A stretch of 64,000 bases of DNA from Pseudomonas versuta (GTDB taxonomy: Bacteria > Pseudomonadota > Gammaproteobacteria > Pseudomonadales > Pseudomonadaceae), in NCBI RefSeq assembly GCF_001294575.1, contig NZ_CP012676.1, positions 4,916,001-4,980,000 on the forward strand, in the 5' to 3' direction. Below the pieces are notes generated by a model. The model ran no database searches, was not told the DNA's origin, and worked only from the letters and a program-made list of their open reading frames with translations. The translations under genes were made by a program, and so were the position numbers. Shown piece after piece: positions 9,630-17,403 of the stretch (positions within the stretch are counted from its first letter, which is position 1; each line of letters opens with the position of its first letter).

Positions 9630-9717
9630 TGTGGGCGCTGGCTTACCAGCGATGCAGGCGATGCGGTCTTTCTCTGGGGGCGCGCTGATGCAATCGCTGG
9701 CAAGCCAGCTCCCACAA
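9630..9717. repeat. REP pair (GCTGGCAAGCCAGCTCCCACA type), inverted
   Basis: One degenerate and one good copy in inverted orientation, with a roughly 40-base spacer, between soxG and purU. Confidence 0.85.
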
Positions 9718-9755
9718 GGGTCATGCCAATCAACACATTGACAAGGAGCACCCCC

Positions 9756-10613
9756 ATGAGCCGCGCCCCGGATACCTGGATTCTCACCGCTGACTGCCCC
9801 AGCCTGCTGGGTACGGTGGACGCGGTGACGCGTTATCTGTTCGAGCACCGTTGCTATGTCACCGAGCACCATTCGTTCGATGATCAGAGCTCGGGGCGGT
9901 TTTTCATTCGTGTTGAGTTCCGCCAGCCTGATGGCTTTGACGAACAGGAATTCCGTGCAGGCCTGGCCGAACGCGGTGATGCCTTCGGCATGACTTTCGA
10001 GCTGACCCCGCCACACTATCGGCCCAAAGTCCTGATCATGGTGTCCAAAGCCGATCACTGCCTAAACGACTTGCTCTATCGCCAGCGCATCGGCCAGTTG
10101 TCGATGGATGTGGTGGCCGTGGTTTCCAATCACCCGGACCTTGAGCCGCTGGCCCAATGGCATGACATTCCCTATCACCACTTCGCGCTTAACCCCTCTG
10201 ACAAAGCGGCGCAGGAGGCAAAGGTATGGCAAGTGATCGAAGAAACGGGTGCCGAGTTGGTGATTCTCGCCCGCTACATGCAAGTGCTGTCGCCTGAGCT
10301 GTGTCGCAAACTGGACGGCAAGGCGATCAATATCCATCACTCGTTGCTGCCCGGTTTCAAAGGCGCCAAGCCCTATCACCAGGCTTACGAGAAGGGCGTC
10401 AAACTGGTGGGCGCCACCGCGCACTACATCAACAACGACCTGGACGAAGGCCCGATCATTGCCCAGGGCGTCGAGGTGGTGGATCACAGCCACTACCCGC
10501 AGGACCTGATTGCCAAGGGCCGCGATATCGAAGCGCAAACCCTGGCCCGGGGCGTGGGCTATCACATCGAGCGGCGCGTTTTCCTAAATGGAGGTCGTAC
10601 GGTGGTCCTCTGA
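9756..10613 (+). CDS. purU: Formyltetrahydrofolate deformylase
   Basis: Hydrolyses 10-formyl-tetrahydrofolate to formate and tetrahydrofolate, recycling the folate loaded by sarcosine oxidase. The start at 9756 (MSRAPDTW) was chosen because AAGGAG lies 9 bases before it and the ACT domain begins immediately (WILTADCPSLLGTVDAV); this gives 285 residues. The C-terminal formyltransferase-like domain carries the catalytic N, H and D in NIHHSLLPGF and YINNDLDEGPII. It sits between the sox genes and fdhA, as in the catabolic PurU2 locus of P. aeruginosa. Confidence 0.95.
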   Translation: MSRAPDTWILTADCPSLLGTVDAVTRYLFEHRCYVTEHHSFDDQSSGRFFIRVEFRQPDGFDEQEFRAGLAERGDAFGMTFELTPPHYRPKVLIMVSKADHCLNDLLYRQRIGQLSMDVVAVVSNHPDLEPLAQWHDIPYHHFALNPSDKAAQEAKVWQVIEETGAELVILARYMQVLSPELCRKLDGKAINIHHSLLPGFKGAKPYHQAYEKGVKLVGATAHYINNDLDEGPIIAQGVEVVDHSHYPQDLIAKGRDIEAQTLARGVGYHIERRVFLNGGRTVVL

Positions 10614-10701
10614 CCGGCGCCGCAGGTTCTAAGCTGCAGGCAGACCGGCTTGCGGCTTGCCGTTGCCGGTCACCCCTCCAAAAACAACAAGGGTGAGTTC
10701 G

Positions 10702-11901
10702 ATGGCTGACAATCGCGGTGTGGTGTACCTGGGCAATGGCCAGGTTGAAGTGCAAAGCATTCCCTTCCCGAAGATGCAAAACCCGCAAGGCAAACAAATC
10801 AATCACGGCGTGATCCTGCGGGTGGTGTCGACCAATATCTGCGGCTCCGACCAGCACATGGTGCGCGGACGCACCACCGCGCAAACCGGCCTGGTGCTGG
10901 GGCATGAGATTACCGGGGAGGTGATCGAGGCCGGTCGCGACGTCGAACATTTGAAAGTCGGCGACCTGGTGTCGGTGCCCTTTAACGTGGCGTGCGGACG
11001 TTGCCGCAGCTGTAAGGAGCAAAACACCGGGGTGTGCCTGACCGTCAACCCGGCCCGTCCCGGCGGCGCTTATGGTTACGTGGACATGGGCGACTGGGTC
11101 GGCGGCCAGGCTGAATATGTGCTGGTGCCGTATGCCGATTTCAACCTGCTCAAACTGCCGGACCGCGACGCGGCGATGGAGAAAATCCGCGACCTGACCT
11201 GCCTCTCCGACATTCTGCCCACCGGCTACCACGGTGCTGTGACTGCGGGCGTCGGCCCTGGCAGCACGGTGTACATCGCCGGTGCAGGGCCGGTAGGTCT
11301 GGCGGCAGCGGCGTCGGCGCGACTGTTGGGCGCGGCCGTGGTGATTGTCGGCGACGTGAACCCGATTCGTCTGGCGCACGCCAAGGCCCAGGGCTTTGAA
11401 ATTGCCGACTTGTCCAAAGACACGCCGCTGCACGAGCAGATTGCCGAGCTGCTGGGTGAGCCGGAAGTGGATTGCGCGGTCGATGCCGTGGGCTTTGAGG
11501 CCCGTGGTCACGGTCATGACGGGGTCAAGCACGAAGCTCCGGCCACCGTACTCAATTCACTGATGGGCGTGGTGCGGGTGGCGGGCAAAATCGGCATCCC
11601 GGGCCTGTATGTGACCGAAGATCCGGGCGCTGTGGATGCGGCTGCGAAAATGGGCAGCCTGAGCATTCGCTTTGGTCTGGGCTGGGCCAAGTCCCACAGC
11701 TTCCATACCGGCCAGACGCCAGTGATGAAATACAACCGCCAACTGATGCAAGCCATCATGTGGGACCGGATCAAAATCGCCGATATCGTCGGGGTTGAAG
11801 TGATCAGCCTGGACGATGCGCCACGTGGCTATGGCGAGTTTGATGCGGGGGTACCGAAGAAGTTTGTAATCGATCCGCACAAGCTGTTCAGCGGGGTCTG
11901 A
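10702..11901 (+). CDS. fdhA: Glutathione-independent formaldehyde dehydrogenase
   Basis: Zinc- and NAD-dependent medium-chain dehydrogenase that oxidises formaldehyde released by betaine and sarcosine demethylation to formate. The start at 10702 (MADNRGVVYL) follows AAGGGTGA and gives 399 residues, close to the 398 of the P. putida enzyme. The catalytic zinc region is NICGSDQHM and GHEITGEV. The structural zinc cysteines are in VACGRCRSCKEQNTGVC. The Rossmann motif is YIAGAGPVGLAAAASA. It closes the one-carbon cluster and is followed by an inverted repeat. Confidence 0.94.
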   Translation: MADNRGVVYLGNGQVEVQSIPFPKMQNPQGKQINHGVILRVVSTNICGSDQHMVRGRTTAQTGLVLGHEITGEVIEAGRDVEHLKVGDLVSVPFNVACGRCRSCKEQNTGVCLTVNPARPGGAYGYVDMGDWVGGQAEYVLVPYADFNLLKLPDRDAAMEKIRDLTCLSDILPTGYHGAVTAGVGPGSTVYIAGAGPVGLAAAASARLLGAAVVIVGDVNPIRLAHAKAQGFEIADLSKDTPLHEQIAELLGEPEVDCAVDAVGFEARGHGHDGVKHEAPATVLNSLMGVVRVAGKIGIPGLYVTEDPGAVDAAAKMGSLSIRFGLGWAKSHSFHTGQTPVMKYNRQLMQAIMWDRIKIADIVGVEVISLDDAPRGYGEFDAGVPKKFVIDPHKLFSGV

Positions 11902-11911
11902 TCGACACATC

Positions 11912-11950
11912 CACTGCTGGAGCGAACTGCATTCGCCCGCTCCGGCAGTG
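11912..11950. terminator. Inverted repeat between convergent fdhA and the anti-sigma gene
   Basis: Arms CACTGCTGGAGCG and CGCTCCGGCAGTG (one G-U pair) around a 13-base loop. It lies between convergent stop codons and lacks a clean U-run, so it is a candidate bidirectional terminator rather than a certain one. Confidence 0.5.
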
Positions 11951-11954
11951 ATGT

Positions 11955-12629
11955 TTACAACGCGGCCAACGGCCCCTGGTACAACACCGGCCCGGTCGGC
12001 TGGCCGGTCGGTGAACCGCCACGCGGTTCAAGGCTGACTGCCAGCACTACACGGGTGCCCAGCATTTGCTGCTGGCTCTCGCTCAGGCCGATCATGCCAT
12101 CGCCGCCCGTGGGGATCAGGCCCAGCGATACAGGCTTGCCCTCTACCGGGATCGCCCATAACTCGAGGCTGCGCCCGGCATCGACGGCGGCCAGTTCCAG
12201 CGGTTGAACCTTCAGGTAGTCGGCGTGAGCTTCGATCCGCAAGCCAGGTTGCTGGGTGCCGCTGAGTAAGGTGGCCTTGTACTGAGCGTTGTCGCGGGTA
12301 TAGAGCAACCCCACCGTCACTGCAATCAGCAAAGAGCAGACCACCGCCCCCGTGCGTAGCCAGGTCCAGAACGGACGCTTGGCCGGCACATGCAGCTTTT
12401 GTGGTTCGATCCGCAAAACGACGGCCTGCCACACGTGCTCGGGTACGGGCTGCGCAGACAAGGGTTCGGTCAGGCTGGTGAGATGGGTGTTCCACTGCGC
12501 CAGTTCGGCGCGCAAATGTGCATCGTCCAGCAGCAGTTGTTCAAAGCGTTTGCGGGCAGTGGGCGGCATCAGGCCAATGGCATAGTCGCCAGCCAGTGCC
12601 CGGCGCAGGTCGGCAGTTTTATAGTTCAT
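11955..12629 (-). CDS. RskA-type anti-sigma factor
   Basis: A 224-residue single-pass membrane protein. The N-terminal 80 residues (DLRRALAGDYAIGLMPPTARKRFEQLL) form the cytoplasmic sigma-binding part, without the HxxxCxxC zinc motif. A transmembrane segment (TGAVVCSLLIAVTVGLLY) lies near residue 100. The periplasmic domain contains SLELWAIPVEGKPVSLGLIP, the hallmark of the RskA/anti-sigma-K C-terminal domain. The start at 12629 overlaps the stop of the ECF sigma gene (ATGA), a usual arrangement for a sigma and its inhibitor. It probably holds that sigma factor inactive until a periplasmic or redox signal leads to its cleavage. Confidence 0.85.
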   Translation of the reverse strand: MNYKTADLRRALAGDYAIGLMPPTARKRFEQLLLDDAHLRAELAQWNTHLTSLTEPLSAQPVPEHVWQAVVLRIEPQKLHVPAKRPFWTWLRTGAVVCSLLIAVTVGLLYTRDNAQYKATLLSGTQQPGLRIEAHADYLKVQPLELAAVDAGRSLELWAIPVEGKPVSLGLIPTGGDGMIGLSESQQQMLGTRVVLAVSLEPRGGSPTGQPTGPVLYQGPLAAL

Positions 12630-13258
12630 GATTCGAGGCACCTGCGCAGACGTTCCATGCCCCGGCGAATCGAGGATTTGACTGTGCCCAAGGGCGCTGC
12701 CAGCTGCGCGGCCAGTTCGCTGGCACTCAAGCCTTGGAAATAGGCAATGGTAATGGTCTGGCGCTGCATGCCGTCCAGTTGCTCAAGGCAATGATTGAGG
12801 GCACGGGAGGAGCGGGCGCTGTCCAGTTGCTCATCGGCGCCCGGGGTGTCATCGGCCACGGCGTCCTGTTGCAGATCGCTTAATGGCAACTCGCGGTGTT
12901 TGCGCAGTTGGTCGATGGCCAGGTTGCGCGTGATGTTGATCATCCAGGTCAGTGGTGCCGACAAATGAGCTTCATAACGTGAGGCGTTGTGCCAAATGCG
13001 CACAAAACTTTCCTGCACCACTTCTTCAGCGAGGTCGCGTCGACCCATACATCGCAAGGCTACGCTGTGCAAGCTGGGAGCCACACTGCGGTACAGGGTT
13101 TCAAAAGCGCGTCGATTGCCCAACGAGCATTGGGCCAGCAGCTGTTTTAGGTACTCGGCGTTGGCAGTTAAAATACCCGTTCTCCCTACATCACTGGTGA
13201 TGGCTCCATGCCAGTTATCGGTTGAGATTAGTTGAGCATATAGAGTTATTCCATTCAT
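12626..13258 (-). CDS. ECF sigma factor (SigK/SigL-like)
   Basis: Sigma-70 family protein with region 2 (LGNRRAFETLYRSVAPSLHSVALRCMGRRDLAEEVVQESFVRIWHNA) and region 4 (LDGMQRQTITIAYFQGLSASELAAQLAAPLGTVKSSIRRGMERLR). The start is uncertain. MNGITLYAQ at 13258 gives 210 residues; typical relatives begin closer to the EYLKQLLAQCSLG segment, so translation could start about 35 codons later at a non-ATG codon. It is coupled to the RskA-like gene by an ATGA overlap and lies 60 bases after the fasciclin gene in the same direction, so that gene may be a target or operon partner. Confidence 0.87.
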   Translation of the reverse strand: MNGITLYAQLISTDNWHGAITSDVGRTGILTANAEYLKQLLAQCSLGNRRAFETLYRSVAPSLHSVALRCMGRRDLAEEVVQESFVRIWHNASRYEAHLSAPLTWMINITRNLAIDQLRKHRELPLSDLQQDAVADDTPGADEQLDSARSSRALNHCLEQLDGMQRQTITIAYFQGLSASELAAQLAAPLGTVKSSIRRGMERLRRCLES

Positions 13259-13318
13259 GGCAGGGTTCTCATTGACCGGCCGGTTGCGGGAGCACCAACC
13301 GGCCGGACGGGCGTGCAA

Positions 13319-13915
13319 CTATTTAGGCATCAGTACTTTGTCGATGACCTGAATGACGCCATTGGACTGGTTAACATCGTAGGTAGTGATGTCGGCCACA
13401 TTGCCTTTTTCATCCTTGACCACGATGTTGTGCGGGCCATTCATCATCACCCACAGTTTGCCGCCGCTGACGGTGGTGAGTTCTGCTTTACCGCCACCGG
13501 CCTTGATGCGTTTGGCCAGCTCCATCATGTCGAGTTTGCCGGCCACCACGTGGTACGTGAGAATCTTGGTCAGGGTGGCTTTGTTTTCAGGTTTGAGCAG
13601 CGTGTCGACCGTTCCTGCCGGCAAGGCTGCGAACGCGGAGTTGACCGGCGCAAACACGGTGAACGGCCCTTTGCCTTTAAGGGTGTCAACCAGGCCTGCC
13701 GCTTTAACGGCTGCCACCAGAGTGGTGTGATCGGCCGAATTGACTGCGTTGTCGATGATGTCTTTGCCGGGCAGCATGCTTTGCCCGCCGACCATCACAC
13801 TGTCGTGGTTCATGCCCATGTCAGCCGCTTGTGCGGTAGTGAGGAGCGCGCCGCCGGCAAGGGCCAGGGTCAGAAGGCTGGCAATCAACGGGGTTTTGAT
13901 CGAATTGCGTTTCAT
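13319..13915 (-). CDS. Secreted fasciclin (FAS1) domain protein
   Basis: A 198-residue exported protein. A signal peptide (KTPLIASLLTLALAGGALLTTAQA) is followed by one FAS1 domain with the H1 and H2 motifs (GPFTVFAPVNSAFAALP and ILTYHVVAGKLDMMEL) and a C-terminal NGVIQVIDKVLMP. FAS1 proteins are adhesive or ligand-binding extracytoplasmic domains; the function of bacterial single-domain versions is mostly unknown. It precedes an ECF sigma/RskA pair in the same orientation. The Mycobacterium tuberculosis SigK/RskA system controls the fasciclin proteins MPT70 and MPT83, which makes regulatory linkage here plausible. Confidence 0.9.
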   Translation of the reverse strand: MKRNSIKTPLIASLLTLALAGGALLTTAQAADMGMNHDSVMVGGQSMLPGKDIIDNAVNSADHTTLVAAVKAAGLVDTLKGKGPFTVFAPVNSAFAALPAGTVDTLLKPENKATLTKILTYHVVAGKLDMMELAKRIKAGGGKAELTTVSGGKLWVMMNGPHNIVVKDEKGNVADITTYDVNQSNGVIQVIDKVLMPK

Positions 13916-14144
13916 GGTCTGTGTCCTTGTCGGTTATCAGGCGGTCAGTAAGTCTGTCCGTGCTTGATATACGCAGGCGAGGGCAAAGCGGATGCAGCGC
14001 GGGCAAACAATTTTTCAATTAAGATTGCGTGCCGTTTGATCCAGTAGTGGCATTTGGGAACATCTGCCGGTTATTCGGGTCTTACACACAGTTTTGCCGT
14101 CGCGTTAATTGACGCGCGGCTCTTTGGATATAGAGGTTGATGCA

Positions 14145-14702
14145 ATGAAAAAGTTGAGCGCAGTGGCACTGGCAACATTGATGACCGTGGCCGCAAGCCC
14201 GGTGTTTGCGGGTTTCAGCTTGAGCGATGTGGCTGGCGTCGCGGCTCAAATGCAGGGCGCCAACGGTAACGGCGCGACCACTGACAAGTCGGCACAAGCG
14301 GTGCAGTTACTGAGCAAGGTCAACGAGCTTGGGGTCAAGCCCGAGCAGGCGGCTGGCGGTGTTGGCGCGATGTTGAGCCTGGCGAAAAACCAGCTGACTT
14401 CCAGTGACTATTCCGAGCTGACCAAGCAAGTGCCGGGTGTTAACAAGCTGGCTGGCGCCGGTGCCCTGGGTCAACTGAGCCAACTGGGCGGTTTGCTGGG
14501 CAAGACCAATGGCGTGTCCGAAACCGCGACCAGCGCTGTGAGCAACGTGGCCAACACCAGCCAGCTTGATGCCGCGTTCTCTGCGCTGGGCATGCAGGAC
14601 GGGATGGTCGCCAAGTTTGCCCCGGTTCTGCTGGATTACTTCAAAGGCCAGAACGTCAGCACTTCGCTGCTGAGCAAACTGGGTAGCGCCTGGGGCGTTT
14701 AA
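14145..14702 (+). CDS. Exported DUF2780 protein
   Basis: A 185-residue protein with a clear Sec signal peptide (KKLSAVALATLMTVAASPVFA) and an alanine/glycine/serine-rich helical mature part. The segments VQLLSKVNELGVKPEQAAGGVGAMLSLAKNQL and GLLGKTNGVSETATSAVSNVAN match the DUF2780 (VcgC/VcgE) family. The start at 14145 is set by the signal peptide. The function is unknown. It is divergent from the fasciclin gene with about 230 bases between, and convergent with the broken acyltransferase gene only 3 bases beyond its stop. Confidence 0.8.
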   Translation: MKKLSAVALATLMTVAASPVFAGFSLSDVAGVAAQMQGANGNGATTDKSAQAVQLLSKVNELGVKPEQAAGGVGAMLSLAKNQLTSSDYSELTKQVPGVNKLAGAGALGQLSQLGGLLGKTNGVSETATSAVSNVANTSQLDAAFSALGMQDGMVAKFAPVLLDYFKGQNVSTSLLSKLGSAWGV

Positions 14703-14705
14703 AGA

Positions 14706-15225
14706 TCAGCCACGCTCGGCACGCAAGGTGCTGATGCGTTGATCTTTCTTGATCCAGAGCTGGTTGACCCAGCTCTGGATCTGCTCACGAAACACCGGAT
14801 CATTCTCGTAATCCCCCTGCCATAACGCCGGGTCCAGCTCGCGGAGCTGTATGTCGACGATCACCTTGGGCACTTGCCCGCTGATCAACTCCCAAAACCC
14901 CGGAATCCTTGCCTGTGGATACACCACGGTCACGTCGAGCACGGCATCCAGCTGATCGCCCATGGCTGCCAGCACGAAGGCCACGCCGCCTGCCTTGGGC
15001 TTGAGCAGGTAGGTGTAAGGCGATTGCTGGCGGGCGCGCTTGGCCGGGGTAAAGCGCGTGCCTTCAAGATAGTTGACCACGGTCAACAGCTGGCGCTTGA
15101 ACAGATCGAAGGCGGCCCGGTGAGATGAGTGTGAGCACGGCAAACAGCATCAACGGGCCAAACAGGACGAGGGTGTTACACAGTAATAGCAGTGTGACCA
15201 GACAGCCGGTGAGCAGGCGGCGCAT
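14706..15225 (-). pseudogene. Acyltransferase (PlsC/YihG-like) broken by an internal out-of-frame deletion
   Basis: Two pieces of one gene lie in different frames. The 5' piece (start 15225) encodes MRRLLTGCLVTLLLLCNTLV and a hydrophobic N-terminus ending near LTLISP. The 3' piece encodes FDLFKRQLLTVVNYLEGTRF and runs to LRAERG at 14706, matching the C-terminal half of inner-membrane lysophospholipid acyltransferases of about 295 residues. The join is near 15125. Roughly 110-130 codons are missing, including the catalytic HxxxxD block that should lie between the pieces, and the frames do not match. The product cannot be an active acyltransferase. The junction shows no mobile element. Confidence 0.85.
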
Positions 15226-15342
15226 AAGTAACTCTTGAACGTTCAGGGACCGGTCATGATAAGCAGAGCCTTGCAGAACGCCAAATCGGCGTATCGACAA
15301 ATGTTTCACGCGCCAGCCGCTATGGTTCAGCCGACACTGTAG

Positions 15343-15424
15343 ACGCGGGCTTGCTCGCGATAGCATCACCACGGTAAATGAATTAAACGAGTTGCCAGCA
15401 TCGCGAGCCAGGCTCGCCCCTGCA
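15343..15424. repeat. Degenerate REP pair upstream of the retropepsin-like gene
   Basis: Inverted copies around CGGGCTTGCTCGCGA and TCGCGAGCCAGGCTCGC in the 230-base gap between the broken acyltransferase and the next gene. Confidence 0.75.
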
Positions 15425-15454
15425 GGTGGCGTTAAACCGAAGGAAACTGTCTTT

Positions 15455-15955
15455 ATGAAGTCTGTTCTAGCCTTACTGTCTGTATTGGCACTGCCGGTGA
15501 TGGCCGCCGAGCCGACCCTGTACGGGCGTTACGAATACATCAAGTTGCCGGAAATCGGTGAAACCCTCAAAGCCAAGATGGACACCGGCGCCCTGACTGC
15601 GTCGCTGTCAGCCAAAAACATTCAGACCTTTACCCGCGATGGCGACGAGTGGGTACGCTTCCAGCTGGCAACCGAAGGTGCGAGCAGCAAGGTCTATGAA
15701 CACAAAGTGGCCCGCATCAGCAAAATCAAAAGCCGCGCCGATGAAGATGAAGACAAGGACGCAACCGAAAGTGCCAAGCGCCCGGTGGTCGATCTGGAAA
15801 TGTGCCTGGGTAATGTCAAGCGCACGGTAGAGGTCAACCTCACCGATCGCAGCAGTTTCAACTACCCGCTGTTGATCGGTGCCAAGGCCTTGCGCGAGTT
15901 CGGTGCCGCGGTGAATCCGGCCCGTCGCTATACGGCAGACAAACCGGATTGCTGA
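15455..15955 (+). CDS. Exported retropepsin-like protein (RimK-associated putative zinc/aspartic protease family, PF05618)
   Basis: A 166-residue protein with a signal peptide (KSVLALLSVLALPVMAAEP) and the MDTGALTASLSA motif, which resembles the DTGA catalytic loop of retroviral-type aspartic proteases. The later YPLLIGAKALREFGAAVNPARRY segment is the conserved C-terminal part of PF05618, often annotated as ATP-dependent zinc protease. The family carries one active-site motif per chain and would need to dimerise. An acidic/basic linker (RADEDEDKDATESAKR) splits the domain. The start at 15455 is fixed by the signal peptide and GAAGGAA upstream. The substrate is unknown. Confidence 0.82.
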   Translation: MKSVLALLSVLALPVMAAEPTLYGRYEYIKLPEIGETLKAKMDTGALTASLSAKNIQTFTRDGDEWVRFQLATEGASSKVYEHKVARISKIKSRADEDEDKDATESAKRPVVDLEMCLGNVKRTVEVNLTDRSSFNYPLLIGAKALREFGAAVNPARRYTADKPDC

Positions 15956-15985
15956 TCAAACCCGGCCCTACCCTGCAGGGTAGGG

Positions 15986-16162
15986 TCAACGCTTGAGTAA
16001 CCCGCGCACGCTGAGCCACACCGGGATACCCAGCCCTATCCAGCTCAGCGCATCCCAAGCGCCATCATCCAGCAGCGCACAGAACAAACCTGTTGCCCCT
16101 ACCAGGCCGATCGCCAGCGGGATGGAAAACACTTTCCAGAAACTCGACTGACGCGGTTTCAT
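15986..16162 (-). CDS. Small two-helix membrane protein at the end of the fox-like operon
   Basis: A 58-residue protein with two hydrophobic segments (VFSIPLAIGLVGATGLFCALL and ALSWIGLGIPVWLSVRGLL) and a basic N-terminus. The frame remains open upstream, but the start at 16162 overlaps the stop of the PepSY gene by four bases (ATGA), marking coupled translation. Small proteins of this kind often follow PepSY-TM genes in siderophore receptor loci; their role is unknown. Confidence 0.7.
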   Translation of the reverse strand: MKPRQSSFWKVFSIPLAIGLVGATGLFCALLDDGAWDALSWIGLGIPVWLSVRGLLKR

Positions 16163-17271
16163 CGGGCGCTCTCCTTGGCTGCGCGACGACGTACCCACCA
16201 CAGGTACAGACCGCTGCCCAGAACCACGATGGTCAGCAGGTCGAGTGCCGCCCACAGCACTTTCATCGGCATACCGCCGTAGTCGCCAAAGTGCAGCGGT
16301 TGCGACATGCCCATGGCATCCATGTACCACGGGCGCCCGGCCACGGCGGTGACTTCAAGGTTGCTGGCGTCTATCAGCACCGGAGTCAGCAGGTGTGAGG
16401 TCAGGTGGGTATTGCCTTTCATGAACACCGAGTAATGGTGCTCGCTGGAGAACCGGGTACCGGGGAAGGCGATAAAGTCCGGCTGCATGTCGGGCGCGGC
16501 CTTGGCGGCGATGTGCAACAGGTCACTGGCGGGTGCCAGGTGAGTCAGTGGCGGGGCGTCGCGGTAGGGTTCGATCATGGCGCTGAGGGTTTCAGCGCGC
16601 CAGGCGGCGATGATCAGGTCAGCGCTGGCGCTGATCACCCCGGTCACGCCCACCACCAGCGCCCAAGTCAGGGTCACGACGCCAATCAGGTTATGCAGGT
16701 CGAGCCAGCGCAAGCGCCGGGACTTGTCGGTGCGCACGGTGGCAAAGTCATGGCGGCGCATGAACGGCAAATACAAGACACTGCCGGAGATGATCGCCAG
16801 CACAAAGAGGATGCCCATGAACGCCAGCAACAGCTTGCCGGGCAGACCGGCAAACATGTCCACGTGCAGGCGCAGCATGACCATCATGATGCCGCCGTTG
16901 GCGGAGGGCACATCAATCGCCTCGCCGGTACGTGCATCGAGCATAAAGGTGTGGGATGAATTGGGCTCGGTGTCTGCAGTGGGAGCCATGATGGTCAGGA
17001 CGGCATTGGGTTCATCGTCGTCCCAGCCGAAATACTGCATGACCTCTCCCGGCCGGTGAGCCTGCGCCGCGAGCACCAGCTGTTGCAGATCGAGGGTTGG
17101 CGTGCCGGCAGGCAATTGCTTGACCTGTGGCGCGTCCCCCAGCAGATGGTCGATCTCATGGTGGAAAATCAACGGCAGGCCGGTCAGCGCCAGCATCAGC
17201 AAAAACGCGGTGCAAATCAGGCTGGTCCAGGTGTGAATAAAGGACCAGCGGCGGATGGTTTTGCTTTTCAT
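16159..17271 (-). CDS. PepSY-domain inner membrane protein (FoxB-like)
   Basis: A 370-residue PepSY_TM protein. The first transmembrane segment (FIHTWTSLICTAFLLMLALTGLPLIF) is followed by a periplasmic domain. Further helices are LLLAFMGILFVLAIISGSVLYL, a central WLDLHNLIGVVTLTWALVVGVTGVI segment with a membrane histidine, and a last helix near LLTIVVLGSGLYLWWV. Such proteins are thought to help reduce ferric siderophores at the inner membrane. The start at 17271 replaces a longer open frame that runs through a REP element. It follows a TonB receptor, like P. aeruginosa foxB after foxA. Confidence 0.85.
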   Translation of the reverse strand: MKSKTIRRWSFIHTWTSLICTAFLLMLALTGLPLIFHHEIDHLLGDAPQVKQLPAGTPTLDLQQLVLAAQAHRPGEVMQYFGWDDDEPNAVLTIMAPTADTEPNSSHTFMLDARTGEAIDVPSANGGIMMVMLRLHVDMFAGLPGKLLLAFMGILFVLAIISGSVLYLPFMRRHDFATVRTDKSRRLRWLDLHNLIGVVTLTWALVVGVTGVISASADLIIAAWRAETLSAMIEPYRDAPPLTHLAPASDLLHIAAKAAPDMQPDFIAFPGTRFSSEHHYSVFMKGNTHLTSHLLTPVLIDASNLEVTAVAGRPWYMDAMGMSQPLHFGDYGGMPMKVLWAALDLLTIVVLGSGLYLWWVRRRAAKESAR

Positions 17272-17296
17272 GACATTCCCAAATGCAAAAACGCCC

Positions 17297-17376
17297 TTGT
17301 GGAAGCGAACTTGCCTGGCGATGGCACCCCCTCGGTCGGGGGATGATCTCATCGCGAGGCAAGCTCGCTCCTACAG
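17297..17376. repeat. REP-like inverted pair between receptor and PepSY genes
   Basis: Inverted GTGGAAGCGAACTTGCC and GGCAAGCTCGCTCCTAC copies in the 132-base gap inside the fox-like operon. The position could weaken expression of the distal genes relative to the receptor. Confidence 0.75.
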
Positions 17377-17403
17377 GTGGGTAGTGGTGCTGTGTTTAGC
17401 GGG

